A DNA stretch of 64,000 nucleotides from Massilia antarctica (GTDB lineage Bacteria > Pseudomonadota > Gammaproteobacteria > Burkholderiales > Burkholderiaceae_D): assembly GCF_015689335.1 (NCBI RefSeq), contig NZ_CP065053.1, positions 4,154,001 through 4,218,000 on the forward strand, written 5' to 3'. This document shows, one piece after another, positions 7,780-17,514 of this stretch. Position 1 is the stretch's first letter. Each line of letters starts with the position of its first letter. The position numbers and the translations under genes were made by a program. The notes under the pieces were generated by a model. The model was not told the origin of the DNA and searched no databases. It was given only the letters and a program-made list of their open reading frames with translations.

Positions 7780-10464
7780 TCAGTGTGGGAGTGCCGCCAG
7801 TTCGATGTGCAGGTCGTCGGCCCGCGCAGCGTGCGCATGCTCGAAGCGATACGTGAACTCGCCTCCCTGCGCACCGATCGTCACACCCGTCAGTTTGTCG
7901 GGCGCTGACAAGCGCAGCAAGATCTCGCGGCTGATGTGCGGCAGCACCGTCTGCGTCAATACTGCGTCGACCATGCGCCCGCCCGATTCGAGCTGGGTGC
8001 AGCGTTGGCCGAGCAGGGCGACGGCGCTGTCTTCATAGGTGAACACAATCCGATGGTTGGCCAGCAGGCGGCGACGGATGCGATCAAATTGCAGCGCGAC
8101 GATACGCGCGAGCATGCTGTCCGACAGAGGGAAGTACGGCACCACCGACAGGCGGCCGAGCAAGGCGGCCGGGAACACGTTCAGCAGCGGCTCGCGCAGC
8201 GCGCCGGCCAGCGCATCCACGTCCGGCATCAAGTCCGGGTCCTGGCACAGGCGCATCAACAGATCGCTGCCGACATTCGAGGTCAGGATGATGACGGTGT
8301 TCTTGAAGTCGATGTAGCGGCCTTCGCCGTCTTCCATCCAGCCCTTGTCGAACACCTGGAAGAAAATTTCATGCACATCCGGATGCGCCTTTTCGATTTC
8401 ATCGAGCAGGACCACGCTGTACGGACGCCGCCGCACCGCCTCGGTCAGCACACCGCCTTCGCCGTAGCCAACATACCCTGGCGGCGCGCCTTTCAAGGTG
8501 CTGACCGTATGGGCTTCCTGGAATTCACTCATATTGATGGTGATGAGATTCTGCTCGCCGCCGTACAGGGTCTCGGCCAGGGCCAGCGCGGTTTCGGTCT
8601 TGCCGACGCCGGACGGACCGGCCAGCAGGAACACGCCCACCGGCTTGTTCGGATCATCCAGGCGTGCGCGCGCGGTTTGCACGCGGCGCGCAATCGCTTC
8701 CAGCGCATGCTGTTGGCCGATCACGCGCTGGCCCAGGGTGTCGGCCAGTTCCAGCACCGCTTCGACGGCGTCACCGACCATCCGTCCGACCGGAATGCCG
8801 GTCCAGTCCGCAACCACCGCAGCCACCGCGTGGGCGTCCACCGCGGTCAGGATCAGCGGCTGTTCTTCCTGGTGCAGTTCAAGCTGCACCAGTACCGCTT
8901 GCAATTCGGTCAGACGGGCGGCACGCTCGCCCGGAGCGGCTGCCCGCAACGCCTCGCGCAGGGTAAATATTCGTTCCGCCATCAGCTTCTCGGCCTGCCA
9001 GCGCGCGCTGATGGTGTCAAACTCGTGCTGCTCGGAGGCGAGGCGCCGGGCCAGCGGTTCAAGGCGGCTGGCGTCGCCCGCGCCGACATTGCATTCATTG
9101 GTCACGATGTCCTGTTCAACCAGCATGGCGTCGATGCGGCGCTGGCAGTCTTCCAGCATGGGCGGCTGGCTGTGCTGGCTCACCGCCACGCGGGCGCAGG
9201 CGGTGTCGAGCAGGCTGACCGCCTTGTCCGGCAACTGGCGCGCCGGTATGTAGCGGTGCGACAGCGCCACCGACGCCACGATGGCATCGTCGAGCAGCAG
9301 CACGCGGTGGTGGGTGGCCAGCTTGTCGGCCAGGCCGCGCATCATGGTGACGGCGCGCGCCTCGTCCGGTTCGGCGATCTGCACGACCTGGAAGCGGCGG
9401 GTCAGGGCGGCGTCTTTTTCGATATATTTCTTGTATTCGGCCCAGGTGGTGGCGCCGATGGTGCGCAGTTCGCCGCGCGCCAGCACGGGTTTTAACAGAT
9501 TGGCGGCGTCGCCGGTGCCGGCCGCGCCGCCAGCGCCGATCAGGGTGTGAATCTCATCGATGAACAAGATGACCGGACGGGCGCTGGCCTGCACCTCGGT
9601 GATCAAGTCGCGCAGGCGTCTTTCAAATTCGCCTTTGACGCTGGCGCCGGCTTGCAGCAGGCCGATGTCGAGTAGCAGCAGGTCGACGTCGCGCAGCGGC
9701 GGCGGCACGTCGCCGTTGGCAATGCGCTGCGCGAGGCCTTCCACCACGGCGGTTTTGCCGACCCCGGCTTCACCGGCCAGCAGCGGATTGTTTTGGCGGC
9801 GCCGAAGCAGCACGTCCACCATCTGGCGAATTTCTTCGTCGCGCCCGGTGACCGGGTCGATGTCACCGGCACGTGCGCGGGCGGTCAGGTCGACCGTGTA
9901 GAGCTGGAGGGCTTTGCCGCTGCCGGCCGGACGCATGCCGTCAAGAGTGTCGGCTGAGTTCGCGGCTGCGGCCCTGCCGCTCGCCTGTTCCGGCGAACCG
10001 GCCAGGATCTGGCCAAGGCTGCCGGATAGCACGTCCGGCAAGACCCGCTCGAACTGACGCGAGATACCGGTCAGCACATGGCGCAGGCTACCGCTTTTAA
10101 GCAAACCAAGCAACAGATGCGCACCGCGAATTTTCTCGGCGTTAAACGTCAGGCTGCCGTAGACCCACGCGCGTTCGACGGCGTCGTCGATATGGCCGGA
10201 CAGATCGCTCACCGCGCCTGCGCCACGCGGCAATCGGTCCAGCGCTGCCAGCAAGTCGCGCGACAACTGGTCCTGGTCCAGATTGAAGTGGCTGGCGACG
10301 TGCTGCAGATCGCCGTCAGGCGCCTGCCACAGCTGATGGATCCAGTGCACCAGCTCGACGTACGGATTGCCGCGCAGGCGACAGAACGCAGTGGCGCTTT
10401 CGAGTGCCGCGTACAAGGTGGGATTGAGCTTGCCGAACAGGGCCAGGCGGCTGATTTCAGACAT
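7780..10464 (-). CDS. clpV: T6SS sheath-disassembly ATPase ClpV/TssH
   Basis: An 894-residue AAA+ unfoldase that recycles the contracted TssB/TssC sheath. The N-terminal domain starts [20 protein letters not shown], the form that binds TssC. AAA-1 carries Walker A GEAGVGKT and Walker [11 protein letters not shown]; a middle coiled-coil region follows; AAA-2 carries [16 protein letters not shown] and [14 protein letters not shown]. The start at 10464 has GAGGA upstream and overlaps the tssG stop by 8 nt. The longer reading to 10509 was rejected because the family begins at MSEIS. Confidence 0.96.
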   Translation of the reverse strand: MSEISRLALFGKLNPTLYAALESATAFCRLRGNPYVELVHWIHQLWQAPDGDLQHVASHFNLDQDQLSRDLLAALDRLPRGAGAVSDLSGHIDDAVERAWVYGSLTFNAEKIRGAHLLLGLLKSGSLRHVLTGISRQFERVLPDVLSGSLGQILAGSPEQASGRAAAANSADTLDGMRPAGSGKALQLYTVDLTARARAGDIDPVTGRDEEIRQMVDVLLRRRQNNPLLAGEAGVGKTAVVEGLAQRIANGDVPPPLRDVDLLLLDIGLLQAGASVKGEFERRLRDLITEVQASARPVILFIDEIHTLIGAGGAAGTGDAANLLKPVLARGELRTIGATTWAEYKKYIEKDAALTRRFQVVQIAEPDEARAVTMMRGLADKLATHHRVLLLDDAIVASVALSHRYIPARQLPDKAVSLLDTACARVAVSQHSQPPMLEDCQRRIDAMLVEQDIVTNECNVGAGDASRLEPLARRLASEQHEFDTISARWQAEKLMAERIFTLREALRAAAPGERAARLTELQAVLVQLELHQEEQPLILTAVDAHAVAAVVADWTGIPVGRMVGDAVEAVLELADTLGQRVIGQQHALEAIARRVQTARARLDDPNKPVGVFLLAGPSGVGKTETALALAETLYGGEQNLITINMSEFQEAHTVSTLKGAPPGYVGYGEGGVLTEAVRRRPYSVVLLDEIEKAHPDVHEIFFQVFDKGWMEDGEGRYIDFKNTVIILTSNVGSDLLMRLCQDPDLMPDVDALAGALREPLLNVFPAALLGRLSVVPYFPLSDSMLARIVALQFDRIRRRLLANHRIVFTYEDSAVALLGQRCTQLESGGRMVDAVLTQTVLPHISREILLRLSAPDKLTGVTIGAQGGEFTYRFEHAHAARADDLHIELAALPH

Positions 10465-11557
10465 GAAGTGTTCCTCGTTGAAGGTGAGAGTTGGCGCGCG
10501 GCGCGGCACGCTCGTTGGCCGCGCGTGCCCGGTAATCGATAATGAGGTGAGCGCCCGTTGCGCGCGGCAGGTGAGCGTTCCTTGCGCGCGCTGTGTCGGA
10601 AGGCCGTCTTCCCAGCCACGTCGACAGGCCGAGCGGCTGCATCCGGCTCAGGGCTGCCATGGGCTTCTGGTCGTCGGCCAGCAGCAGCTGGACATCCCAG
10701 CTCAAGTCCATGCCGACAAATTCGTCGACCCATTCGACCAGCGCGGCGACATGTGCGCCGCCCGGCAAAAAGCGCTGGTAGTCGTCCAGGGTCAGCGGCC
10801 CCAGCACCAGCCGGAAGCGCGACTGGGCATCGCGCACGGCCACGCCAAGCGTGCTGCCTTGACCCAAGCCCACGCCCGCGTGACCGAGCGCCAGGCGGTC
10901 CGCATCGGCCAGCCTGACCCAGTGCGTCACATGCTCGATGACCTTGACCGGGATCTCGAAATAGCTGCGCAGGATGGCCCGCAAGCCTTCCGGATTGCGG
11001 CTTTGCCGGCCCAGATGGCCGGCCTGGCAGTAGCGCGCATGCAGGCCGATGGCGCCGGGCCGCTTTTGTGCCGGCAGTCCCATGCCCAGCAGGCTGGCCA
11101 GATGCGCGTCGAAACGCGCCTCGCCCGGACGATCCAGGGTGGCGGTCACCTGACTGTCCGCCCAGGCCCGGTAAAACAGGGTAATGAGGCGATGATGAAA
11201 CAGGTCGGCAAAAGCGACCAGGGTCGGATCGGCCGCCATGCGCTCGCGTTCACGCGCGTATTCGGTCAGATGCAGCGGCAGCGGGCCGTTCGGTCCAAAC
11301 AGACCGAAACCGTACATGCTCAGTTGCGGCGCGCGGCCTTCCGGCTCGCGCAGGCCGGCGACCGAGGCGGGCGCAAAGGCGAGCGACGCCTGTTGCGCCA
11401 GGCGCACCGGTTCTTCGGCCGGGTGACCGGTCCGGCCCAGCGGCTGCGCGGCACCCGCGCGCGCGTCGATCCAGCGCAGCAGCGCGAACAGATCGTGCTC
11501 GTACGGCGCCTCGCGCAGCTGCTGCCACGGCGCCTGATCGGTCCAGGCCGCGTTCAT
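10457..11557 (-). CDS. tssG: T6SS baseplate protein TssG
   Basis: A 366-residue baseplate wedge subunit of the TssG/ImpH family. Diagnostic stretches are APYEHDLFALLRWIDAR at the N-terminus, LSMYGFGLFGPNGPLPLHLTEY, and HDFLDLF-type residues in LVAFADLFHHRLITLFYRAW. TssG joins TssF, TssE and TssK to form the wedge around VgrG. It overlaps tssF by 4 nt and clpV by 8 nt. Length and order are normal. The last 40 residues are Arg/Ala-rich and poorly conserved. Confidence 0.94.
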   Translation of the reverse strand: MNAAWTDQAPWQQLREAPYEHDLFALLRWIDARAGAAQPLGRTGHPAEEPVRLAQQASLAFAPASVAGLREPEGRAPQLSMYGFGLFGPNGPLPLHLTEYARERERMAADPTLVAFADLFHHRLITLFYRAWADSQVTATLDRPGEARFDAHLASLLGMGLPAQKRPGAIGLHARYCQAGHLGRQSRNPEGLRAILRSYFEIPVKVIEHVTHWVRLADADRLALGHAGVGLGQGSTLGVAVRDAQSRFRLVLGPLTLDDYQRFLPGGAHVAALVEWVDEFVGMDLSWDVQLLLADDQKPMAALSRMQPLGLSTWLGRRPSDTARARNAHLPRATGAHLIIDYRARAANERAAPRANSHLQRGTLHV

Positions 11558-13422
11558 AACAGCGGCCTGTTGCCCAGGCGGGCCGGCCAGCTGGCGACCC
11601 GGCCCCGCTGAGCGCTATGGAGCTCCAGCTCGGCGAACAGATTGATCGACACATAGCGCGCGAAAAACTGTTCCAGCACCGCACCGAACAAATACGGACT
11701 GTCGCCGGAGAATGCCTGCTCATCGATGGTCACGGCGATCTTCACGCCGCGCCCATGCACCGGCGGGCCGGGCTGGGGCAGGCGCCGGAACAGCGGCTGG
11801 TGCACCACCGAACGCACGCCTTCGACTTGGCGCTGCAAGCCAGCCTGGCTGTCGTCCAGGTACAGGCCCAGCAATTGGCGCAGAATCGCCGCGCCTTGCT
11901 CGCCATCCTGCTCGAACAGGCCCTGGTGATTCAGGCCAAGGTGGCTGATCAGCTGCCAGGCCAGCTTGCCATCGGCCAGCGGCGCTTGCGGACGCGAAGG
12001 CGCGCGCACGGTCGTGATCGCACCAACCGGGGCGGAGACGTTCAAGGTGAAGTCGCTGTCGCCGCCGGTACTGAGCAGCAAGGCCAGGTCGCGGTTGGTG
12101 CACAGCGTATCGACCGACAGTTGGCGCAAGGTGTCGGCAAACGGCGCCTCGTGCTGGTCGACCAGCGAAATATGGACATCGCTGCCGCTATAGGACGTGC
12201 GCGCCCCATGCTGGCGGGCGCGCTGCGACAGCAGGCGCGCTTCGCGCCGCAGGCAGTAGTAGGCGCCATGGTCGCGCGCATCGCGTGCGAACGATGCATG
12301 AAACGGCCGGAACTGGCGTTCCTCGCCGCTGCCATGACCAAGCATGGACGTCACGCTATGGACTTCAAAGTCGAGTGCCTTGCTGCGGTCGACCACCAGA
12401 TGGTATTCATTGACCTTGGGCGAAACCAGGACCCGGTCCGCACGTTTCGCAAACAGGTTCACCACCGGCGTGCAGTGCATGGCCAGGTCGCCGGTGCCAA
12501 CCAGCCGCTCAAGGGTTGGGTCATCGTGGTCGAGCAGGATGGTGATTTCAAAGTGCGTGCCGGTCACGCCGCGCAAGGCGCGCTGCAAGCCGGCGATACT
12601 GAAAAACAGCAGGCGGGCAGGGTAGGCAAAATACTCCTGCAAGATCCGGTAGCCCTGGAAGTGGCGTTGGTCGTCCGGCAGGAGGGCCTGCTCCATATCG
12701 AAGCCTTCATGACGCACGGCGCTTGTGTCGAGCACCTCGCCCCATGGCCGGCTGGCTCCATTGCCGCTGTCGGTTTGCCGGCACAGCACGGCGACCGTGT
12801 GACCTGCCACCAGTTCCAGCAAGCGCAAGGCGCGCTGCTCGGGACCTGCCAGATGGAAGGTCAGCTTGTCGAGCGGCGACACTTCGCAGCGCTGGCCGCC
12901 GCCAAATTGCAGGTTGATGCGCAGCGCGGCCTTGGCCCGGTGGCGCAAGCGTGCCGGCACATCGCTTGGCGCAGGGCCGAAACGCACCTGCTCCAGCGTC
13001 AGCGGCCACAGTGTGACGGCGTGGCCGGTGCGGAACTCGCAGGCGGTCTGCTCACCGCGCGTCAGGCCGGCGCGCAGCGCCGTTTTGGCCGGCAAGGTGA
13101 AGCCCGACGCCAGGCTGCCCACGCTCAGATCCGGCTGCAGCTGCACCACCGCCATGGACGGTGTCGGCGCCAGATAGCCAGGGTAGATCGATGTCAGCAG
13201 CTGCTCGGTAAAACGGGGGAAATGCGCATCCATTTTCAGCTGCACGCGCGCCGTCAAGAAGCTGAAGCCTTCCAGCAAGCGCTCGACGTAGGGGTCGGCC
13301 ACTTCAATGCCATGCATGCCCAGGCGGCCGGCGACCTTGGGAAATTGTTCGGCGAATTCCGCGCCCATCTCGCGCAGGTAGCCCAGTTCGCGGTTGTAGT
13401 AGTCCAGCAGCCGTGCATCCAT
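11554..13422 (-). CDS. tssF: T6SS baseplate protein TssF
   Basis: A 622-residue TssF/ImpG baseplate subunit, beginning MDARLLDYYNRELGYLREMG, the family signature, followed by EFAEQFPKVAGRLG and FLTARVQLKMDAHFPRFTEQ. The start at 13422 shares one base with the tssE stop (TGATG), so the longer reading to 13515 is not used. It forms the (TssF)2-TssG wedge. No odd features are seen. Confidence 0.95.
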   Translation of the reverse strand: MDARLLDYYNRELGYLREMGAEFAEQFPKVAGRLGMHGIEVADPYVERLLEGFSFLTARVQLKMDAHFPRFTEQLLTSIYPGYLAPTPSMAVVQLQPDLSVGSLASGFTLPAKTALRAGLTRGEQTACEFRTGHAVTLWPLTLEQVRFGPAPSDVPARLRHRAKAALRINLQFGGGQRCEVSPLDKLTFHLAGPEQRALRLLELVAGHTVAVLCRQTDSGNGASRPWGEVLDTSAVRHEGFDMEQALLPDDQRHFQGYRILQEYFAYPARLLFFSIAGLQRALRGVTGTHFEITILLDHDDPTLERLVGTGDLAMHCTPVVNLFAKRADRVLVSPKVNEYHLVVDRSKALDFEVHSVTSMLGHGSGEERQFRPFHASFARDARDHGAYYCLRREARLLSQRARQHGARTSYSGSDVHISLVDQHEAPFADTLRQLSVDTLCTNRDLALLLSTGGDSDFTLNVSAPVGAITTVRAPSRPQAPLADGKLAWQLISHLGLNHQGLFEQDGEQGAAILRQLLGLYLDDSQAGLQRQVEGVRSVVHQPLFRRLPQPGPPVHGRGVKIAVTIDEQAFSGDSPYLFGAVLEQFFARYVSINLFAELELHSAQRGRVASWPARLGNRPLL

Positions 13423-13988
13423 CAGTCGGCCACCAGGTTGTGCAGTTTGGTGTGGCCGGTTTCGATGTCCACGTCGGAACGCACCAGAAATTCCACCGGA
13501 TACGGTTGCGACCATAGCTGGGCGCGGATCTCGAACGCCAGTTCGTTGTGCAAGGACAGGCTGTCCGGGTCGGACACGCAGCTGACCTGGAGCGTGTCCG
13601 GCAGCAGGCGCGGCTCGAATTTGAGGATCGCGCGGCGCAGGCTGCCGGCCAGTTCCTGGCTATCGAGCTCGGACAAATGCTTGCCCGACAGTGGAAGGAT
13701 GCCGTAATTGAGCACCGAGCGCTGCACCTGCGGGTAAGCCTCAAGATCGACGTCGGCAGCCATGGCCGTGCAATTGAGCAGCCAGACCAGGTCACGCATG
13801 ACGGCGCTGCGCAGGGCCGCACTGGACGTGCCGGGCGGCTCCATTTCGATGGGTTGCAGCCGATCGTGGTCGGTCAGGCGTTCCAGCAGGGCCGGGCGCA
13901 GGCGGTCGCGTGCACCCAGGCGCAGGCGTTCGGCGTCGTCATGGCGCCCGTGCACGGCGCGCGGGATCTGCTTACCCGACTTAAACAT
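13422..13988 (-). CDS. tssE: T6SS baseplate protein TssE (gp25-like)
   Basis: A 188-residue gp25/lysozyme-like baseplate protein. The conserved core includes LLERLTDHDRLQP, LRSAVMRDLVWLLNCT, SVLNYGILPLSGK, and the C-terminal LAFEIRAQLWSQPYPVEFLV, which contains the region that nucleates sheath polymerisation. The start at 13988 overlaps the tagJ stop by 8 nt. The reading upstream to 14051 lies inside tagJ and lacks family similarity. Confidence 0.93.
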   Translation of the reverse strand: MFKSGKQIPRAVHGRHDDAERLRLGARDRLRPALLERLTDHDRLQPIEMEPPGTSSAALRSAVMRDLVWLLNCTAMAADVDLEAYPQVQRSVLNYGILPLSGKHLSELDSQELAGSLRRAILKFEPRLLPDTLQVSCVSDPDSLSLHNELAFEIRAQLWSQPYPVEFLVRSDVDIETGHTKLHNLVAD

Positions 13989-14811
13989 GGCCCGCCTGCG
14001 CGTCGTCAAGTCCGAAAACAATCTCGGCGATATCAAGCAGGGCGTATTCACCCTGGTCGCTCACCAGCATGCGTTGGCCGATGCCCAGGTACTGGTCGGC
14101 CCCCGCCAGCGCCAGCCATTCGGTATACGCGGCGCTCAGGATCTTTTGCTCGGTCAGCGCGGCAGGCAAGGGGTAACGCACCGGCAAAGCCGCGTGGATT
14201 TCCTTGCCGCTCACCAGATCGATGGCGCCATGCGACCAGACCAGCGCGCAGCGGTTGGTGGCCGGCACCAGGCGAATGCGCCGTACCTGGGCGAGCGGCA
14301 GCCAGAGATAGCGCTCGCCTGCGAACAGTTCGAGCACCGGGCCGAAGCGGCTGTCGCCATCGGCCAGCCAGGCGAACGGGATAAGTGTGTCGCTGGCGTG
14401 CAGCCGCAGGTGTCCGCTGCGCGCCGGCAGTTCGGCCATGGCGGCGGCGCGCACTGCGCCAGCCTCCGCATCGCTACCAGCTGCGTCGAAGTGCAAGGCA
14501 TCGACCAGGCGCTCCACTGCCGCATCGGCTCCGCAGACCTCGGGCCGCCGGGCACCGGCGAACACCTGCGCGCGCGCCAGTTCGCAAGCCAGCGGTCGCA
14601 GGTAAGCCTCTGCCAGCGAATGGGCATTGGGATTGAGTTCCAGGGTCATTGTCAGCGCGGCCTGCGCACGCGGCCAATCGCCGCGCAACGCCAGCAGCTG
14701 GAACAGCTGCGCGCGCAACTGCGCGTCGTCCGGTTTGCGCCGGATGAGTTCCTTGAGCTGCGCATGTTCTTCATCCAGACTGGCTACTTCAGCGATCGCG
14801 CTTCGATTCAT
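13981..14811 (-). CDS. tagJ: T6SS accessory protein TagJ/ImpE
   Basis: A 276-residue ImpE/TagJ protein. An N-terminal TPR-like helical part (HAQLKELIRRKPDDAQLRAQLFQLLALRGDWPRA) is followed by a C-terminal beta domain with FGPVLELFAGERYLWLPL and SGKEIHAALPVRYP. In several systems it binds TssB and is linked to ClpV-dependent sheath turnover. It starts 53 nt after hcp, separated by a hairpin, and overlaps tssE. Confidence 0.9.
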   Translation of the reverse strand: MNRSAIAEVASLDEEHAQLKELIRRKPDDAQLRAQLFQLLALRGDWPRAQAALTMTLELNPNAHSLAEAYLRPLACELARAQVFAGARRPEVCGADAAVERLVDALHFDAAGSDAEAGAVRAAAMAELPARSGHLRLHASDTLIPFAWLADGDSRFGPVLELFAGERYLWLPLAQVRRIRLVPATNRCALVWSHGAIDLVSGKEIHAALPVRYPLPAALTEQKILSAAYTEWLALAGADQYLGIGQRMLVSDQGEYALLDIAEIVFGLDDAQAGHV

Positions 14812-14829
14812 GTTCCACCTTTGAGAAGA

Positions 14830-14857
14830 GGTTCATCGAGCTTCGGCTCAATGAACC
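14830..14857 (-). terminator. Hairpin immediately downstream of hcp
   Basis: An imperfect 12-bp stem with a TTCG loop on the plus-strand reading lies 8 nt after the hcp stop. The arms are GGTTCATCGAGC and GCTCAATGAACC, with one mismatch. There is no U-run after it on the minus strand, so it is more likely a partial terminator or an mRNA-stabilising hairpin that lets hcp be made in excess over tagJ and later genes. Confidence 0.55.
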
Positions 14858-14864
14858 CCGCACA

Positions 14865-15341
14865 TTACATTTCGACGTTGTCGGTGATGTTCCAGCCCAT
14901 TGGGCTCGATGCGCCGTTGCCTTGCTTGTCGGTATAAGCCTGACGCACTTTGGCAGCCTGGAAGCCATAGTTCATGACCAGACGCTCAAGCGTGTCTTGC
15001 GGATCGACGCCGACGATTTGCGCCGACGTCACCAGCACATCTTCCAGGGTGACGACGCAAAACTCTTTCTTCGTGCCTGTCGATTTGCACACGTGGACAA
15101 TCACGCTGCCGAGACGCAAACCGCTTGCGCAGTGCTTGATCAAGGCTGGGGTGGCCTTGTCCATGTAGGCGACCACTTGCAGGTCATTGAAGCTGGCGCG
15201 GCCTGCGCCGCCACCGACGACCATGCCGCCTGGCTGGCTGGCGCCCCACGAGAACGATTTGATATCGCTCCAATCCTTGTGCTTGTCATCGCTTGCTTCG
15301 CCGGTGACGCCAGTTACTTTCATAAACATCATTGCTGCCAT
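14865..15341 (-). CDS. hcp: T6SS tube protein Hcp/TssD
   Basis: A 158-residue Hcp, the hexameric tube subunit. Features are MAAMMFMKVTGVTGEASDDK at the start, IKSFSWGASQPG, the SFNDLQVVAYMDKATPAL segment, and the C-terminal LVMNYGFQAAKVRQAY. Length is standard and no toxin is fused. It lies 45 nt after tssC and is followed by a hairpin, both consistent with extra expression. Confidence 0.96.
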   Translation of the reverse strand: MAAMMFMKVTGVTGEASDDKHKDWSDIKSFSWGASQPGGMVVGGGAGRASFNDLQVVAYMDKATPALIKHCASGLRLGSVIVHVCKSTGTKKEFCVVTLEDVLVTSAQIVGVDPQDTLERLVMNYGFQAAKVRQAYTDKQGNGASSPMGWNITDNVEM

Positions 15342-15386
15342 GTAAAACTCCTAAATTGAGAAAAGACTTGCAGGGTTGGTGCTTGC

Positions 15387-16895
15387 TTAGCCATCCACTT
15401 TCTTCAGTGAAGGCAATTTCGATACCAAACGCAGGGAGACGGTCAGGCCTTCCAGCTGGTAATGGGGACGCAGGAAAAATTTGGCGGCGTAATAACCCGG
15501 GTTATCGGCCAGTTCTTCCACCTGGACTTCGGCGGCGGCCAGCGGCTTGCGCGCCTTGGTTTCCTGCGACGAGTTGGCCGGGTCGCCATCGACGTAGTGC
15601 ATGATCCAGCTGTTGAGCCATCTGGTCATTTCATCGCGGTCCTTGAACGAGCCGATCTTGTCGCGCACGATGCATTTCAGGTAGTGCGCGAAACGGCAGC
15701 AGGCGAACAGGTAAGGCAAGCGGGCCGACAGGCGGGCGTTGGCCGACGCGTCGGCATCGAAATACTCGGCGGGCTGCTGCAGTGATTGGGCGCCGATAAA
15801 CGCGGCAAAGTCCGAGTTCTTGCGGTGCACCAGCGGCATGAAGCCGTTCTTGGCCAGTTCCGCTTCACGGCGGTCGCTGATGGCGATTTCGGTCGGGCAC
15901 TTCATGTCCACGCCGCCGTCGTCGGTCGGGAAGGTGTGGCACGGCAGGTTGTCGACCGCGCCGCCCGATTCGACGCCGCGAATCGAGGTGCACCAGCCGA
16001 ATTCCTTGAACGAGCGATTGATGTTGACGCCCATCGCGTAGGCCGAATTGGCCCAGGTATAACGCTCGTGCGATGCGCTGTCGGTGTCTTCTTCAAAACT
16101 GAATTCATCGACCGGATTGGTGCGTGCGCCGTAGGGCAGGCGGCCGAGGAAGCGCGGCATGGTCAGGCCGATGTAGCGCGCATCGTCCGATTCGCGCAGG
16201 CTGCGCCAGGCCGCGTATTCCGTGTTCTGGAAAATCTTGGTCAGGTCGCGCGGGTTGGCCAGTTCCTGCCAGGATTCCATCTGCAGCAAGGTCGGGGCGG
16301 CGGCGGAAATGAACGGGCAGTGCGCGGCCGCCGAGATGCGCGCCAGTTCCGCCAGGGTTTCGACGTCCTGCGGGCTGTGGTCGAAGTAGAAGTCGCCGAT
16401 CATGCTGCCGAAAGGCTCGCCGCCGAACTGGCCGTATTCTTCTTCGTAGACTTTCTTGAAGAGCGGGCTCTGGTCCCACCCCACGCCCTTGTAGCGTTTC
16501 AGGTTACGCGCCAGTTCCTTTTTCGAGATTGGCAACACGCGGATCTTCAGCAGTTCATCGGTTTCGGTGTTGCTGACCAGGTGATGCAGACCGAGCCATG
16601 CGCCTTCCAGCTGCTGGAAGTCGGCGTGGTGCAAAATCTGATTGATCTGCTCCGACAGCTTCAGGTCGATCTCGGCGATGATGGCCTGGATCGAGCTGTA
16701 CGCGTCCGACGACATCGTCACCGTGTGCGCCAGTGCTTGTTGGGCCAGGGTGCGCACGGCGTTTTGCACCGCGTGGTTGGCTTGCTCGCTCTTTGGCTTG
16801 AATTCCTTTTGCAGCAGTAGCGCAAAGTCGCTTTCGGCGCTGGTGCTGTGGGCCGGCAGGGCGCCCGCTTCCAGCAGGGCGGAAAAATCATTCAT
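15387..16895 (-). CDS. tssC: T6SS sheath large subunit TssC
   Basis: A 502-residue TssC/ImpD/EvpB. Clear signatures are AWLGLHHLVSNTETDELLKI, KFIYEEEYGQFGGEPFG-type residues in KVYEEEYGQFGGEPFGSMIG, and RFLGRLPYGARTNPVDEF. It assembles with TssB into the contractile sheath that ClpV disassembles. It overlaps tssB by 8 nt and has full family length. Confidence 0.97.
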   Translation of the reverse strand: MNDFSALLEAGALPAHSTSAESDFALLLQKEFKPKSEQANHAVQNAVRTLAQQALAHTVTMSSDAYSSIQAIIAEIDLKLSEQINQILHHADFQQLEGAWLGLHHLVSNTETDELLKIRVLPISKKELARNLKRYKGVGWDQSPLFKKVYEEEYGQFGGEPFGSMIGDFYFDHSPQDVETLAELARISAAAHCPFISAAAPTLLQMESWQELANPRDLTKIFQNTEYAAWRSLRESDDARYIGLTMPRFLGRLPYGARTNPVDEFSFEEDTDSASHERYTWANSAYAMGVNINRSFKEFGWCTSIRGVESGGAVDNLPCHTFPTDDGGVDMKCPTEIAISDRREAELAKNGFMPLVHRKNSDFAAFIGAQSLQQPAEYFDADASANARLSARLPYLFACCRFAHYLKCIVRDKIGSFKDRDEMTRWLNSWIMHYVDGDPANSSQETKARKPLAAAEVQVEELADNPGYYAAKFFLRPHYQLEGLTVSLRLVSKLPSLKKVDG

Positions 16896-17439
16896 GCGCG
16901 TCTCCCTGCACGGCCGCCGGGCCGGTCGCCATGTCGTTGGCCGGCCGGGCGGCGAGGCTGCCGAGCAGCGCCGGATTCTTGAGCACCTTGTTAATCAATT
17001 CCTCGGCGCCGCTCTTGCCGTCCATGTAGGAGAGCAGGTTGGACAGCTGGGTGCGGGCGTCGAGCAGCTGCGCCAGGCAATCCACATTGCGCGCCACACT
17101 GGCCGGCGAGAAGTCGTCCATGCTGGAGAAGGTCAGGTCGACTTGCAGCATGCCTTCGCCGGTCAAGGTGTTCGGTACCTGGAAAGCGGTGCGCGGGTGC
17201 AGCGACTTCATGCGCTCATCGAAATTGTCGATATCGATTTCCAGGAATTTGCGCTCGGCCAGGTCCGGGAGCGGGTTCAGCTGCTTACCGGCCAGGTCGG
17301 CCATGACGCCCATGACGAACGGCAGTTGCACCTTGCGTTCGGCGCCATACACTTCGACGTCGTATTCAATTTGCACGCGCGGAGCACGGTTACGTGCGAT
17401 GAATTTCTGGCCGCTGCTTGCGGCCCGTGGGTTAGCCAT
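16888..17439 (-). CDS. tssB: T6SS sheath small subunit TssB
   Basis: A 183-residue TssB/ImpC partner of TssC. Landmarks are GQKFIARNRAPRVQIEYDVE, LPFVMGVMADLAG, KFLEIDIDNFDERMKSLHPR and the helical C-terminus around LARLLDARTQLSNLL-type residues (CLAQLLDARTQLSNLL). A 75-nt gap separates it from tssA, so a secondary promoter for tssBC-hcp is possible, although none was read with confidence. Confidence 0.96.
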   Translation of the reverse strand: MANPRAASSGQKFIARNRAPRVQIEYDVEVYGAERKVQLPFVMGVMADLAGKQLNPLPDLAERKFLEIDIDNFDERMKSLHPRTAFQVPNTLTGEGMLQVDLTFSSMDDFSPASVARNVDCLAQLLDARTQLSNLLSYMDGKSGAEELINKVLKNPALLGSLAARPANDMATGPAAVQGDAHE

Positions 17440-17514
17440 GGAAATAACTCCTTGTGAAAGCTGTCAATTGGTCGAAAACGGTGTGCACATGCGTTAAAAC
17501 GGAGGGTTGCGCTG

